From Guyanagaster necrorhizus (taxonomy: Eukaryota > Basidiomycota > Agaricomycetes > Agaricales > Physalacriaceae), in contig NW_025064910.1 of assembly GCF_019112545.1 (NCBI RefSeq), positions 179,491 to 243,490 on the forward strand: a stretch of DNA of 64,000 bases, in the 5' to 3' direction. Position numbers and translations under genes: made by a program. The notes under the pieces were generated by a model, which saw nothing but the letters and a program-made list of their open reading frames with translations, was not told the origin of the DNA and searched no databases. Of this stretch, positions 46,911 through 57,670 are shown piece by piece (position 1 is the first letter of the stretch; every line of letters begins with the position of its first letter).

Positions 46911-48969
46911 GTTGCTCCAACTCATCAAAATACTTGATTGCAGACTTATCTCCTATCTTATACTCCTTCATTTTGATCTTGTGCATCTCCTGTATGACTG
47001 GATCAGTGAATTTATCATGAAAGAGTTGTTTAAATATCAGCCAGAATAGCAGTTGGTGCTGCTGCCTGGTCATTGAGTATATGCTTGAGGAGAGCAGGGT
47101 TTATCATACTTTAACTTTATCTTCAAAGTATATGAAAGTGAAAGAGACTTGATAGATATTGAAAGAGAAGTATACTGAATATACTTCAAAAAACAGTTGA
47201 TATCATCTGATGCCCTCTTGAAAGGGTGTAGTTTTCAAAGAAGGTCAGACTGACAATTAATAATAGCAGCATCTTACAGTAGTGCCTCCATTATATTCAT
47301 CAAAAAGTGATTGCTGCCATTCAGCTGATGGACTGAAGAAGGAATGAAGAGAATTAGTGTTAGCTACTGGACTCTCTATAGGTCCCATTGTTTATTGTAT
47401 GATCACCTCATTCTAAACTGTGAATCCAAGTCAGATCACTTTAGAACCATCTTTTATCAGATTCTTCCTACTGAGTCCTGCTTTATTAGAAAATAGCTAT
47501 TTACTAAGTCAGCAAACAACTTAGGAATTTCAGAATCTGATGGTTTGGCTGTTAGGCTGAGGTTGTGATCAAGCAAGCTGACTGTGGAGTTTTAGATTAA
47601 GGGTGTTATATATGTATACTGGATTTTGGCACTTTAGATGGAGAATGCCATGTACATAATACATTTTAGAGTGATAGATAAAGACTACAGTATTGGCTCA
47701 ATCTTGTATTTTGACTTGTATGATAGAAGCCAGCTGAGCTGGTCCTCAGAATGTGTTCAGTTGTAAATCCTAATAGTGTGTTCAGTTGCTGCATACTGTA
47801 AAATGTCTCTTTTTTCAAGATCATCTGAAATTGTGTACTCTCTTTCTAGAGGGGTCCTTAACCAATTAATGTTCCTCTATAGAAACATTGTCTCCTTCTG
47901 ATACAGCCTTAAATATTCTTTTTTCTGTTCATATTAAATCTCTTCTAGCAAGGCTTCTTTATCTGTTTCTTCAGTGGTGTATTCTCTAAGTTTCTTCTAA
48001 TTAAAAGAAATATCCTGCCCTCTCTCCTCATTATCCTTGTCATTCTTATCCTTGTCATCTGCCTCACTCTCACTATCTTCAATGAGGAAGTTGTTGAGTG
48101 GATCATAAATGGATGGAACAAGTGGCTTGATCATTGCAGGAGAGCTCATTGTTGTTTCTCCTACTGGAGCCTGTAATATGAGTGTCAGTTTTAGGAGAAG
48201 ACTGATTGAGAGGTCAGCTACTGCCAATCTTGACATCTCCTTGATAACCATTGTGTATTCTCTGTTCCTCCAATTCTTAGCAATACTGGTGGAAGTTTCA
48301 ATAAAACCAAGAGTTGAAGAATAGTGCTGCAACTCTTCCTCTAAGAAATCACCAGAGGCCATAGTTGGAGATATAGGCATTGAGGGGAACTTAGAATCTA
48401 TAGGTGTTGAGTATGGACTTGAAGTGGAAGGGAATAGTATTAGTGTCTACAATGCTGAAATTTTTAGGAATAGAGAGAGGAACATCCCTCTGAGTGGCTT
48501 TACTGAGAGTGACAGCCTCTGAAAATTCTATCCAGAGATCAGTTTATGTTGGTATACTGAGTTTTTAGAAGAGAAAACCTGAGGTTTTAGTTCAGAGGTC
48601 ATACCATGTTAGGGAGTCAGACCCCTAAGTGGCAGCCTTGAGCTTACACTGTTGGCAGTGGTACTGTTGGTTATACTATGCTTCCTTGTATTTGTTCTAG
48701 GTCTGAATTGCTGCATACTCTGTAGCATCTTAGACTTGTTCTTTTGCTTTCACTCTGGTCCACTCTGCTCAGGTGATAGTGGAATAGTACTCTCCAGATT
48801 TATTATCTGTAACATTATATCATAGGTCTCTTTTGGAGCTAAGCTGTGCTTGAAGTCTTTCTTTCAAGTCAACTCAGACAGTGAGTCTTTCTTCTCACCA
48901 CTGATGTGCTTGGCAACAGCTAAGTGACTAAGAGAGATGAATGAGGAATGAACTCTCAAACACCAACAC

Positions 48970-50330
48970 CTAACCACTCAATACACAATCACCAAATACA
49001 GTTGAGGTCAGTTGTTTTGAGTACAATAGAAGCACTCTTGCAGTCTTAAGTAAAATCAGAGAAACAGTCAATAAAGACAGTTATTCAACTCTATCTTGCT
49101 TTCAAAGATGCAATACTTATGAGAGTAGTTTATAGCAATGTTTAAGTATAATTAGAACTTAGAATTAATGCCAAATTGCGCTCCAAATCAACTTAGAATA
49201 TTCCAAAACCTAATGAACTCTGAAACTCAAATACTAAGTCTATCAAGCACTTAGACTTGACTAGCTGCACTCTTGGCTTGCTAGCAGTCCTCAAAACCAA
49301 AGAACTTGTATTCTGACACTGAAACCCTTATAGTTTGGAACCCAAATTAATCCAAAACCCAAAATACAGTTATTATTCCAATCCAATTCTCTCTAAGTGA
49401 CAAAGCAACTTAAATAAATCACTAAGTCAAAGCAGAACTCAAAATCTGTTGTCCCAGAGACTAGCTACAGTAGGCTAGAAGGCCTGAACATGAGGGTGGG
49501 TCACTTGCTTGCTATTTCCCCCCCATTCCCTTCTTTTATACACCAACAACAGGTACAGAATCTATAAATAAAGCATTCAAAATAATATTTCTCCTGTTCA
49601 AAGCAGAATCATGCTATTATTCTGGAATGGTGCCACTTCTGGACTCCCCTAGGCTTGCCCAGACCCACCTGGCCACCACACAGCTTTATTTTAAGCCTAC
49701 AGTGTCTGTGGGTATCTAACTCCTTTCTGTCTACTCAAAGTTTTAATCCTCTGAGTTATTCTTAGTAGCTCAATCAATCAGGCCTGGTCAGGCCCAGTCA
49801 ACTGGTCCTATCCACTCTATTCCTCTCAATTCTAAGTCCCTTAGGTCACCTGATACCTAAAAAATTTGGACTTAGGCATTTGAGTCAGAACTCACAGTGC
49901 TAGCTACAGATCATTAGGTCTCTCTTCTTACTGCTCCTGAATGATGCTATCTCTACTCAATACTCCACAACTGGCTATGGTATTATACCCCTAGCTGTCT
50001 TAGAATATACTTGTCTTAGTGGCATGTAGAATTGGCCCTATTTGAGATACCATTTCTAAGTCCAACTTGGACTTAGTATTTTTCAAGGTGTGGTGCCAAA
50101 CTTTTCTAAGTTCAAACCTGACTTAGGATTTTTATCCTTAGGCCATGTTATTTTTACAAAGTTCAATTTGGACTTAGTATTGGTGACTAGCATGACTATC
50201 AGCTCAGAGCCTCAGCCATAGTCCTCTACTGGCTAATGATTCTCAGTTACTAGCATATTCTAGTGTGTTATGCAGAATTTGCAAATTATAGGGCTGGACA
50301 TGTAGCCTGCATATCATCACTTTGATAGGT
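48970..50330. mobile_element. Unidentified noncoding insert in Gyp7 gag
   Basis: Gag-like sequence on both sides, but this stretch matches no gag and has no long frame in either strand. It includes a C-run and TTTTATACA box near 49.52-49.54 kb and a tandem array at 50056-50185. Both ends are uncertain by a few hundred bases and I found no target duplication. A long solo LTR or a terminal-repeat element without genes would fit. Confidence 0.4.
50056..50185 (+). repeat. Tandem ~50-bp repeat with palindromic core
   Basis: Three units start at 50056, 50106 and 50157 (spacing 50 and 51). Each begins with a 21-nt core; in the first it is CTAAGTCCAA and its exact reverse complement around one central base. 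The other two cores are the same palindrome with a few substitutions. A related fragment (TTTGGACTTAGG) lies at about 49.865 kb. Confidence 0.7.
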
Positions 50331-50809
50331 CTTTATTATTTGTCCAGAGATCAGTGGCCCTATAACTACTATAGTTGGTGTAGACTGAAGAGATTAGGCT
50401 ATCTGCTGAAGTTGTATATAGCAAGTCATATCCAGAGTCTGGAGATGTGTGTCAGAAGTCTGAAGCCATCTGAGTGGCATTAAGAGAGTCCTGAGCATGG
50501 TCTTCAATCCTATGCTCTAGAGAGATGGTAGAAGGATCAGGAGATAGCTCATTATCAAAGAAGTCATTAGGGAGATCTTTATCCTCATAGTCTGAGACTG
50601 AAGGGAAGTGTGCCAGAACCTATGGACTCCTGAACCCAGTGAGCTGAGTATTACCATTTCTAGTTGTTGCTTATTAGAGTCAGAGAGAGTACTGGTATCC
50701 TTCTTCTTCAGCACTCTATAGATTCAAGCCACTAGGCCTGGCTTTGGATATAGATCTGAACATGAGCTAGAAGAAGGCTCTGGCAAAGGCAGAAATATCA
50801 TAAAAAGGA

Positions 50810-51009
50810 AGTTCTGATGTGACATTTTGCAAAATTTGCTGTACTTGCTGAAAAGCTTAGTAGTACCTGACTATCTAAGTGGTTACTGATTAGCATCCTT
50901 GACAAAGTTGTATGATAGCAAATAAGCCTAAAAGCATTCCAATAATAGAAGCTAAAAGCTTAAAAAAGTCATTAGTAAGATCAGAGATAGTAGAGTCTGA
51001 TGGTGGCAT
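50810..51009 (-). pseudogene. Gyp7 ORF0, N-terminal part
   Basis: ATG at 51009 reads MPPSDSTISDLTNDFFKLL, continuing into the hydrophobic segment LLASIIGMLLGLFAIIQLC, then a stop and, further on, QQILQNVTSELPFYDI. It aligns residue for residue with Gyp4 ORF0 although the DNA has lost its CpGs. The gag ATG (50801) lies inside its YDI codons, as in Gyp1 and Gyp4. The downstream part is disrupted. Confidence 0.55.
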
Positions 51010-51053
51010 TCAGTTTCTTTTGCACTTATTATGTGTAAAGAAAGAGAAATGTA

Positions 51054-51066
51054 AGCTTCAAGCTAA
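51054..51066 (-). other. Gyp7 primer-binding site
   Basis: Plus strand AGCTTCAAGCTAA next to the LTR. Its partner in the LTR (51224-51236) differs at two adjacent bases where Gyp1 has CG: the LTR reads TG and the partner site CA, as expected if both CpGs decayed independently. Confidence 0.65.
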
Positions 51067-51067
51067 T

Positions 51068-51529
51068 TGTTAAGCCTAAGCCACATATGACTGAAACACA
51101 TGATAAATAAGCACTGTATCAAGTTTGTACAGTCATGCCTAAGTTCACTATATATGTTTATATGGTATTATATTCTAAGGCCACTACAGGTTGGCTTGAG
51201 ATAGAATAGTAAGAGAATAAACTTTAGCTCAAAGCTGAGAATCTACAGCAAGAGCTATACTATTCATATATTATTTGTCCATAGCTAAATATATCTCTAC
51301 TAATTATGTGTTTCTTAGATTATGATACTTATTTGTCCTTGAGTGTCATGACTATCTACAAAAGAGTATTGTCCAGCATCAAAGAGCATCATCATCATTG
51401 AAGGATAATAGCAGACTCAGCCTATTATGGTGACTAAGCCTGTTTCATAGTCCTAAGCACTAATATAGATGTCTTGACTAAGTGTAAATAGAGATTAATC
51501 AAAAAAAGAATAAAGGAAAAATTATAACA
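51068..51529 (-). repeat. Gyp7 5' LTR
   Basis: 462 bp from TGTTAAGCCT to ATTATAACA on the plus strand; partner of 36591-37052. Confidence 0.88.
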
Positions 51530-54435
51530 CTCTCCTTCTTAAGATAGTCTATATCCATCAGCTTCCTGCTCTTAGTGTATATAACACTTGTGCCTGTCTT
51601 CTAAGGTGCCATATGTCAGAGATAAAGAAGTGCCAGATTTAGCAGTATTGACATTTCTGCTGGGCTTGTTATTTATAGAATGGTTTGATTTGTAATTGCT
51701 CTAGAGACTTGTGTTTGCTGCCTTCTGTCACTGCCACTCTTTGTTTATTTCTATAATACAATCCTTTTATGCATTATATCCCTTCAGAATATTCATACTG
51801 ATATCAGAGATCATCTTAGTATAGAAGGGTGGTACTCTGATCTTTAGTATTTTAACCATTCTTTCATCATCATTAGTGTTGTCTCATACTCCAGCTAGAG
51901 TTCTGAGTTGTTTCAACTCATTGAAGTACTTGCTCACCATCTTATCTTCCATCCTTAGTTTCTTCATCTTGTTTTTATATATCTCTTGAATCACCAGATC
52001 CATAAACTTGTCATAGACCATCTGTTTGAACACCAGCCAGGATGGCAATCAGTGATACTGCCTGGTTGTTGAATAGAAGGTTGGAGAGATTAAGATCTAC
52101 TATGTTTTTGCTTTGTCCTCAAAATATGAGGCAGCAAAAGCTACTCAATATATGTTAATAGAGAGTTACTTTGAGTACACTTTGAAGAACTATTCACAGT
52201 CAATCAGAAAGCAGTCAATATTATTGAATATGCTCTTAAAAGGTCAGAGTTTGCAGATGAGATCAAGTTTATACTGGATAAGAGTGGCATCATAAGAGGG
52301 TGCTTCCATCAGATTCGAATACTAATTAAAGAGTGATCACTTCCATTCTGCTGAAAGTCTGAGAAAAGAGTGAAAGGAGTTGTTGTCAGCAATCAGACTT
52401 CCAGTTGGTTCCATCTTTTTGCATATAATGCATCTGTTTTAGACTGTGAATCTGAGTTTTACAGCTTCTATATCATCTCCTTTAAAGATCTTACTACTCA
52501 TACTTGCTTTATCTGATGGTGGCTGACCATCTAGGAGTCAGCTCTCTGAGCTGGTCTAAGAGTTTCAGAATATAATAGATCAGCTGATAGATTTGAGTCA
52601 TGGCCATACAAGCTGACTGGTGGCACTTTGAGTGGAGAGTGTCAAATAGATATATCAGATTCTGGTGGTTCAGATAGATGATGCCATGTAGATAGCATGT
52701 TTTAAGGTGACCAGAGGGGTGTTCAGCATTGGCTGGACTTTAAAGCATGATTGAGATGATAGTAGTTCAGTCAATATGTCTTCAGGATATGTTCTGTTAT
52801 ATAAAGAAATAATCTATTCAATGGCCATATACTGTAAAATGTCTCTTCATTCTAAATCATCTGAAATTATATACTCTCTTTCTATTGCCAAATCTCTCCA
52901 GGCTTTATTATATAAGAGGAAGATGTCCTCCTCCTGATAAAGCCTCATAAATTCTTTCTCTTTCTCTCATTGTATCTCTTTCTGTAGTAGTCCTTTATCC
53001 TCTGATTCTGATGCATAAAACTTTTTCAACCAGTCAAAGAGAGAGTGGGACTTCTCATCCTTCTCATCCTCACTGTCCTCCTTGCTGTCCTTGACAGAGG
53101 AGTCATTAAGCAGATCATAGATAGATAGAGTGTGGAGCTTCAGCATTGCTGGTAAGCTGCCTTTCTTCTCTGGATTCAAATCCTGTACTTGGTTTGGTCT
53201 CAGAAGAAGGCTGTAGTCAAAGTCAGTAGATTTGAACTTCAGAACTTCTCTTGCTGCTGCTGCTCTCATCATTGTTTTTTGCTTTCTCTAGTTTCTAGCA
53301 ATATTAGCAGAACTGGTCATAAAAAAAAGAGTTGAGGAAGAGGGTAGCAAGATTACTTTATAGAAACTGTTGAAGAGATTACTTGCTGATTTCAACAGTT
53401 AATCTGAGTCTATCAGAGAACTTGTTAGAATCAAAGAAAATGATATGATTGATTGATGGAGGAGTCTGAGGTTTATTGTCTAGCTTCTTTGGCCATAACA
53501 GCTTCAGCTGGTTCAGCCCAGAGGTCAGACTTGCTGAGTTCTCTAAAAGGAGACCAGGAGAGAAAGTCAGAGTTAGAGGAATCTGCATAAAGTCTATTCT
53601 ATCTAGGGTCATTGGAGTCTCAGTAACTGGCTTTCTGCTTATGCTGCTACCTTCTAAACTCAGCATCATATCAGGCAGTCTTATATTCTTTGAATTGTCA
53701 GGCATGTTCTTCCTCTGCTTGTCTTTCTTATTTTTTATAGATAACATAGGAATAATCTTCTGATTTGATGTGCTCAACATCTTGCTGAGTGTTGATTTCA
53801 AAGCTGGTGAGGTAGAGATTGCTAGAGATTGATGAGAGCAGGCTAGAGGTCTGGAGAACTGAGCTTCCAGTTGGAGTTGCATAGAGCAAGTTGTGTTCAG
53901 AGCCTGTAGCCATCCAAGAGGCATCAAGAGAGTCTCTAGCTTGTTCACTGATTCTAAATTCTATTGTGGCAGTGAAAGAGTCAAGAGACAAAACCTTATT
54001 GAAGAAGTTTAAGAGAAGATCCTCATCTTTATGATCTGAGTCCAGAGAGAGATTCATCAGATATCTAATATTGCTGTTTCTGAGAGGGTTTCAAGAGGGT
54101 CTAGAAGGTTGAGAGAGAGTGTCAATGTTCTTTCTCTATTGAAAGAACTTCTGAAGTCGAGTTGCCAGATTGGGTTTCTAATACAGCTTCTGCTATAGGC
54201 TGACAGGAATTTCTGATAATGTTTGAGATATTATGGAAGAAAAGATCTGGTGTGACATTTTGGAGAATCTATTAGATGGTTCTGAAAGTATGATAGTGCT
54301 GGACTACCTATGCTACTATAGACTGACATTCTTGACAAAGATAGACAATAGCAAAAAGCCCTAGTAAGGTTTCTATCACAGAGGCTAAAAGCCTAAAAAA
54401 GTTATTGGTGATGTCAGGGATTGATATAGATAGTA
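51530..54435 (-). pseudogene. gag: Gyp6 ORF0 and gag, 5' part
   Basis: ORF0 begins near 54435 (its ATG now ATA) with NNFFRLLASVIETLLGLFAI, and later has an open stretch 54057-53728 (DHKDEDLLLNFF, ARDSLDASWMA) that aligns with LPEDFF...TRDSLDAPRMA of Gyp1 ORF0. The overlapping Gag frame is open 53948-53379 (ETLLMPLGWLQ against GTLSMPLGWLD in Gyp1). Then an acidic tail (DSEDEKDEK region) and capsid pieces near 52.2-51.9 kb. It stops at the Gyp7 insertion just before GKCFNC. Confidence 0.75.
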
Positions 54436-54481
54436 TTCAGTTTTCTTTGCTGCTGATGCATGTAAAGAAAGAGAAGCAGGA

Positions 54482-54494
54482 AGCTTCAAGCTAA
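54482..54494 (-). other. Gyp6 primer-binding site
   Basis: Plus strand AGCTTCAAGCTAA beside the 5' LTR, matching the motif at 54651-54663 in the LTR apart from the decayed CpG, as in Gyp7. Confidence 0.65.
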
Positions 54495-54495
54495 T

Positions 54496-54957
54496 TGTTA
54501 AGCCTAAGTGACATATGATCTAAACACATAATAAATAGATGCTGTATTGAGTTCATACAGTCACACCCAAGTTCACTGTATATGCTTATATGGTGTTATA
54601 TCTCAAGGCCAATTACAAGTTGGCTTGAAATAAAATAATGAAAATAAACTTTAGCTCAAAGCTGGAGATATACAGCAAAAGCTATACTACTTATATACTG
54701 TTCAGAGTCAAGTTAAATATATACCTACTTATTATGTGTTTCTATGCTATGGTGACTACTGTTCTTGCTTATCACTACTAACACAAAAAGGTATTGTCAC
54801 ACTATTGAGAGAGTCAGTGGATAATAGACTGAGTCTGCCTTTTGTGGTTGCATAATCTGGTTCCATGGTTCTAGGTACTTGATTTAGATGCTCTGACTAA
54901 GTGAAAATAGAGGTTAACAAAGTGAAATAAGAGTTAAATAAGAAAAAAATTGTAATA
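54496..54957 (-). repeat. Gyp6 5' LTR
   Basis: 462 bp from TGTTAAGCCT to TTGTAATA; partner of 31811-32272. Both copies share the odd TTGTAATA end. Confidence 0.85.
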
Positions 54958-54975
54958 CAACAGCAAAGTGGATAG

Positions 54976-55212
54976 AAAATAGTAAGCAAGAAGTGAAATG
55001 GATATAAAATTATGACATCAGAAAGAACTGCTACTCTAGTCTGTGCAAGAGCTCAGTACAAACTATATTGATTTCTCAGACAGACTACTTTGACTACAGG
55101 TTCTGGCAGCCATATTGGATGAGCAGAGAGAAGGCATGATATTATGACAGTTGTCATGCATATAGCTTCTAGCTTAGATCAGTTCTCTGACCAAAGCAAA
55201 GTCTTGAAAAAC
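54976..55212 (+). repeat. Flank repeat, copy 2
   Basis: Homologous to 30851-31095 in the same orientation. It lies directly right of the Gyp6 5' LTR, as copy 1 lies right of the Gyp5 LTR. Its right end runs into a perfect hairpin. Confidence 0.75.
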
Positions 55213-55238
55213 TCCAGAGCTCCAGCAGAGCTCTGGAG
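55212..55238. repeat. Perfect 11-bp inverted repeat
   Basis: CTCCAGAGCTC (55212-55222), loop CAGCA, GAGCTCTGGAG (55228-55238). It occurs exactly where the two flank repeats stop resembling each other. Could be a transposon end or a chance hairpin. The next ~450 bases (55239-55690) hold nothing I can name. Confidence 0.6.
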
Positions 55239-55699
55239 GAACCTCTGAGAGCAGGGCTCTTCAATAGTTTTTTCCAAAATTTTATTGTAATCAGTAAAGA
55301 AAGAATGATCAAACTAACAACCATTTTATGACTCACATATCACATTTTTGCAAATGTCTTAGACTCTCAAACTGAGCATTGAGATTGTGAGGAGAATTTG
55401 TATAGAAGCTTTATGTCTCCTGAATATTAAATCCTGATAAGATGCTATAGTGGTGTTCTAAAAACTCATCCTGTAGAAAAGAGAAGAACAAATGTTGAAT
55501 GCAGTGACACCTCCAATGCTTGTTTGACTATTCTTGGAAACTTGTGATGTTATAAGACAAAATGGGATTTCCATTTATTGCAGCTTGACTTTGCCTTTTA
55601 AGCCTGCCACTTTGATTTGGAATTTGACTTTACTACCAGAATGTGTCAACAGCATTTCTACAAAGAGAAGAGATGTACCAACATGTGCCATATGAAAAT

Positions 55700-56340
55700 G
55701 ATTTGCATTTTTATCTCTGGAATGTCTCCAAAACTATGAACATTATTTTGAACCAATGTCAAAGATAAGGACTTTGAACCTGCCATATTACCTGGCCAGA
55801 TCTACTTTTGTTGGGTACACCACTGTGCTGTACAGAAGCACTCCTATGCAATGCATGGATGCAGAGCTGAATGCACTAAAGAAGGTAGCCCTGAACACTA
55901 TTCCTGTTTTGTGGGATAATCACTGATACTCAGTGAGGACCAGGTCCTATGGTGAGATCAATCAAACCCTTGAGTCAAAAATTTTCTACATCATATCCAT
56001 CACATTCACCCAATCCACAGAAGCTGATTCTGAATAAACTCAGCCTATCTATCTCAACATGTTTTCCATAAAAGACATTCTGGTCTCTATCTCAAAGGAA
56101 CAACCTGGCCTCTTCAGATCAGCCTCTAGTGAAGGACAATGCTCCCATAGGGAAACCTACACCCACTGTAGCTTCACTGCCTGCCAACCTAACTACAATG
56201 ACTTCTCTAACCCTTTTGATGCCATCAGCATCCCAACCAATGGAGTCTGATGGCCCAGCACGATATTTGGTGCCTAAAGTGACCTCCTTACAGACCCCTT
56301 ATCCTTGGGCAACATTTACTTTAATTTATCCATGCTGATT
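55700..56340 (+). pseudogene. Decayed unidentified coding region
   Basis: From about 55707 one frame reads NYEHYFEPMSKIRTLNLPYY, STFVGYTTVLYRST, LNALKKVALNTIPVLWDNH, then one stop, YSVRTRSYGEINQTLESK, another stop at 56035-56037, MFSIKDILVSISKEQPGLF. A frame change near 56.13 kb leads to KPTPTVASLPANLTTMTSL. This is too coherent for chance, with stops and a shift as in a pseudogene. I do not recognise the family. CpG-poor like the transposon region. Confidence 0.4.
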
Positions 56341-56500
56341 TGCTGAAACATGCTCAGATGTGTTAATTTAACAGTGCAGTTCAAATATATCTATCACAAG
56401 TACATCAATTAGATAGCAAATCTTCGATAGCAGGTAGAAAGCAAGTGCACATAAATCCCATTTAACCTCATTGCATCCTTGCATACTGCACCATTTTGCT

Positions 56501-56845
56501 CTAGCTCTTTTGTTGGAAGTCATCTGCTTTTAATGCCTTCTCAACCATGTTCTTCAGGGTAGTATCACCATACCGACGCAGACGTAAAAGGACCGTCACA
56601 AAATGGTAAGCCTCCATGGGCGAGAAGATGTTGAATGTCCACACATTGCGTTTAACGGTATGGATGGTGTCTAGTAGACAGGTATCGCCAAGAAGCGAGA
56701 ACGTGGGCATCAAGGGGAACGTAGGATGACTGGGCTGACATCGGATTCGTTGAAGCCTCCATGCATTCATAGCTTGTGCCACCATCGGAGGATGATGAGT
56801 CGTCGTAGGAAGTTTCAGACTTGTATTCTTCCTGCTATTGTTCAT
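56501..56845 (-). CDS. Hypothetical protein or gene fragment
   Basis: 114 codons on the minus strand, MNNSRKNTSLKLP to DDFQQKS and stop at 56501. The middle part (FPLMPTFSLLGDTCLLDTIH, then FNIFSPMEAYHFVTVLLRLR) looks like a folded protein, perhaps one exon of a larger gene. An upstream minus frame at 57044-56835 could be an earlier exon, but I could not place splice sites. Normal CpG content, so this is the first host-like DNA right of the nest. Confidence 0.3.
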   Translation of the reverse strand: MNNSRKNTSLKLPTTTHHPPMVAQAMNAWRLQRIRCQPSHPTFPLMPTFSLLGDTCLLDTIHTVKRNVWTFNIFSPMEAYHFVTVLLRLRRYGDTTLKNMVEKALKADDFQQKS

Positions 56846-57670
56846 TTGATCGTTCTGCAGTCCCGATGGACGGGTGCTCCGAACCTTTGTTCTCCACTAC
56901 AGGCCTTGGCCGTTGAATATCTTCAACGATGTGAGATATCAGCAATGAAGCATGTCTGTCCTCCAGGAAACTTCGCACGTGCGATAACCGTGGTCGGACG
57001 AAAGCTACATCTTCCCTACACCCCATTTTCATCAGCATGCACATTTAGCATTACATTGATCACACTTACATTGCATATGACTTATCATAACAGACAAATG
57101 CCAGAGACCGTATCAGAAGTGACCAAAACGCTATTGTTGACTGCGTAGCATTGTCCGTCGACGCGCACGACAGAGCTCGGGGTGCACCAACGGTCGAAAG
57201 CACCAAATCCAAAATATCCAGTACTTCCGAGGGTGGCTCGGTGAGCTGTTCTGGTGAGGATACCAGAATTTTACGAGCTCCTCGAGCAAAGGAGATGCTC
57301 TAGAAGAGACAGCTGGGGATGGGCCATTGGAAAGTCATGAGGGAAGTGGAGAGTCAAGTAAGCACACCAGGTGTTGTATCTCAGTGGGCCATTCTGCCGC
57401 ACACGAGATTACAGAGTTGAATGCAGACATGTCGGTGCTTTCTGTATGCGTATCATTGCTGTAGAGCCGTCAAGAGGAAGACAGTGGTCGTAAGTGGCAA
57501 TGGTCCAAGTTCAACGCATTCGGGACGCTGACCAAACATAAATATTTATTCAAATTTATTTATTATGCTCTCGGTCGTCGGGATCCTTCTTTCTTATGAG
57601 CCTTGTCCTGTATACTGATTCATTGTCCAAAACGCAATAGCAGTGTCTAGATAGTAGCAAACATACACAC

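Larger units (their letters stand above)
45864..50801 (-). pseudogene. gag: Gyp7 gag, with two insertions
   Basis: Starts at ATG 50801 (MIFLPLPEPSSSS, aligned with MTSPNPEE of Gyp1), reads VLKKKDTSTLSDSNKQQLE, is interrupted by an unidentified insert, resumes by about 48.6 kb (ASGDFLEEELQ; acidic tail EDSESEADDKDKNDKDNEE), then capsid (FKQLFHDKFTDPVIQEMHK, SAIKYFDELEQL). It is cut by the solo LTR 46413-46910, resumes QQLSKLAEI, and ends with a decayed knuckle (KCFNYSQKRHLSRDC) and ADQ stop. Many stops. Confidence 0.85.
36591..51529 (-). mobile_element. Gyp7, gypsy element nested in Gyp6 gag
   Basis: LTRs 36591-37052 and 51068-51529, both 462 bp, with flanking five-mers CCCTC (36586-36590) and CTCTC (51530-51534), one transition apart. 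Gyp6 gag reads across the joint (KKE | GKCFNC). Gyp7 itself holds Cop1, the solo LTR 46413-46910 and an unidentified insert at about 49-50.3 kb. Without these it would be roughly the size of Gyp1. Confidence 0.88.
31811..54957 (-). mobile_element. Gyp6, outer gypsy element of the right nest
   Basis: LTRs 31811-32272 and 54496-54957, both 462 bp and closely similar, are 22 kb apart because Gyp7 (with its own inserts) sits inside. Gag reads 54.3 to 51.53 kb, then resumes at 36590 across Gyp7; pol follows to 32311. Flanking five-mers are TAATA (31806-31810) and CAACA (54958-54962), equal but for two C/T transitions. Very few CpGs remain. Confidence 0.85.

Noticed and set aside
50056..50185. CRISPR-like array (repeats at 50-bp spacing)
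   Set aside because: Eukaryotic retrotransposon context, only three units, and the intervening sequences are also related to each other.
56726..57148. Plus-strand 140-codon frame
   Set aside because: Overlaps the more protein-like minus-strand frame at 56501-56845, has low-information sequence and no clear promoter or splice sites.
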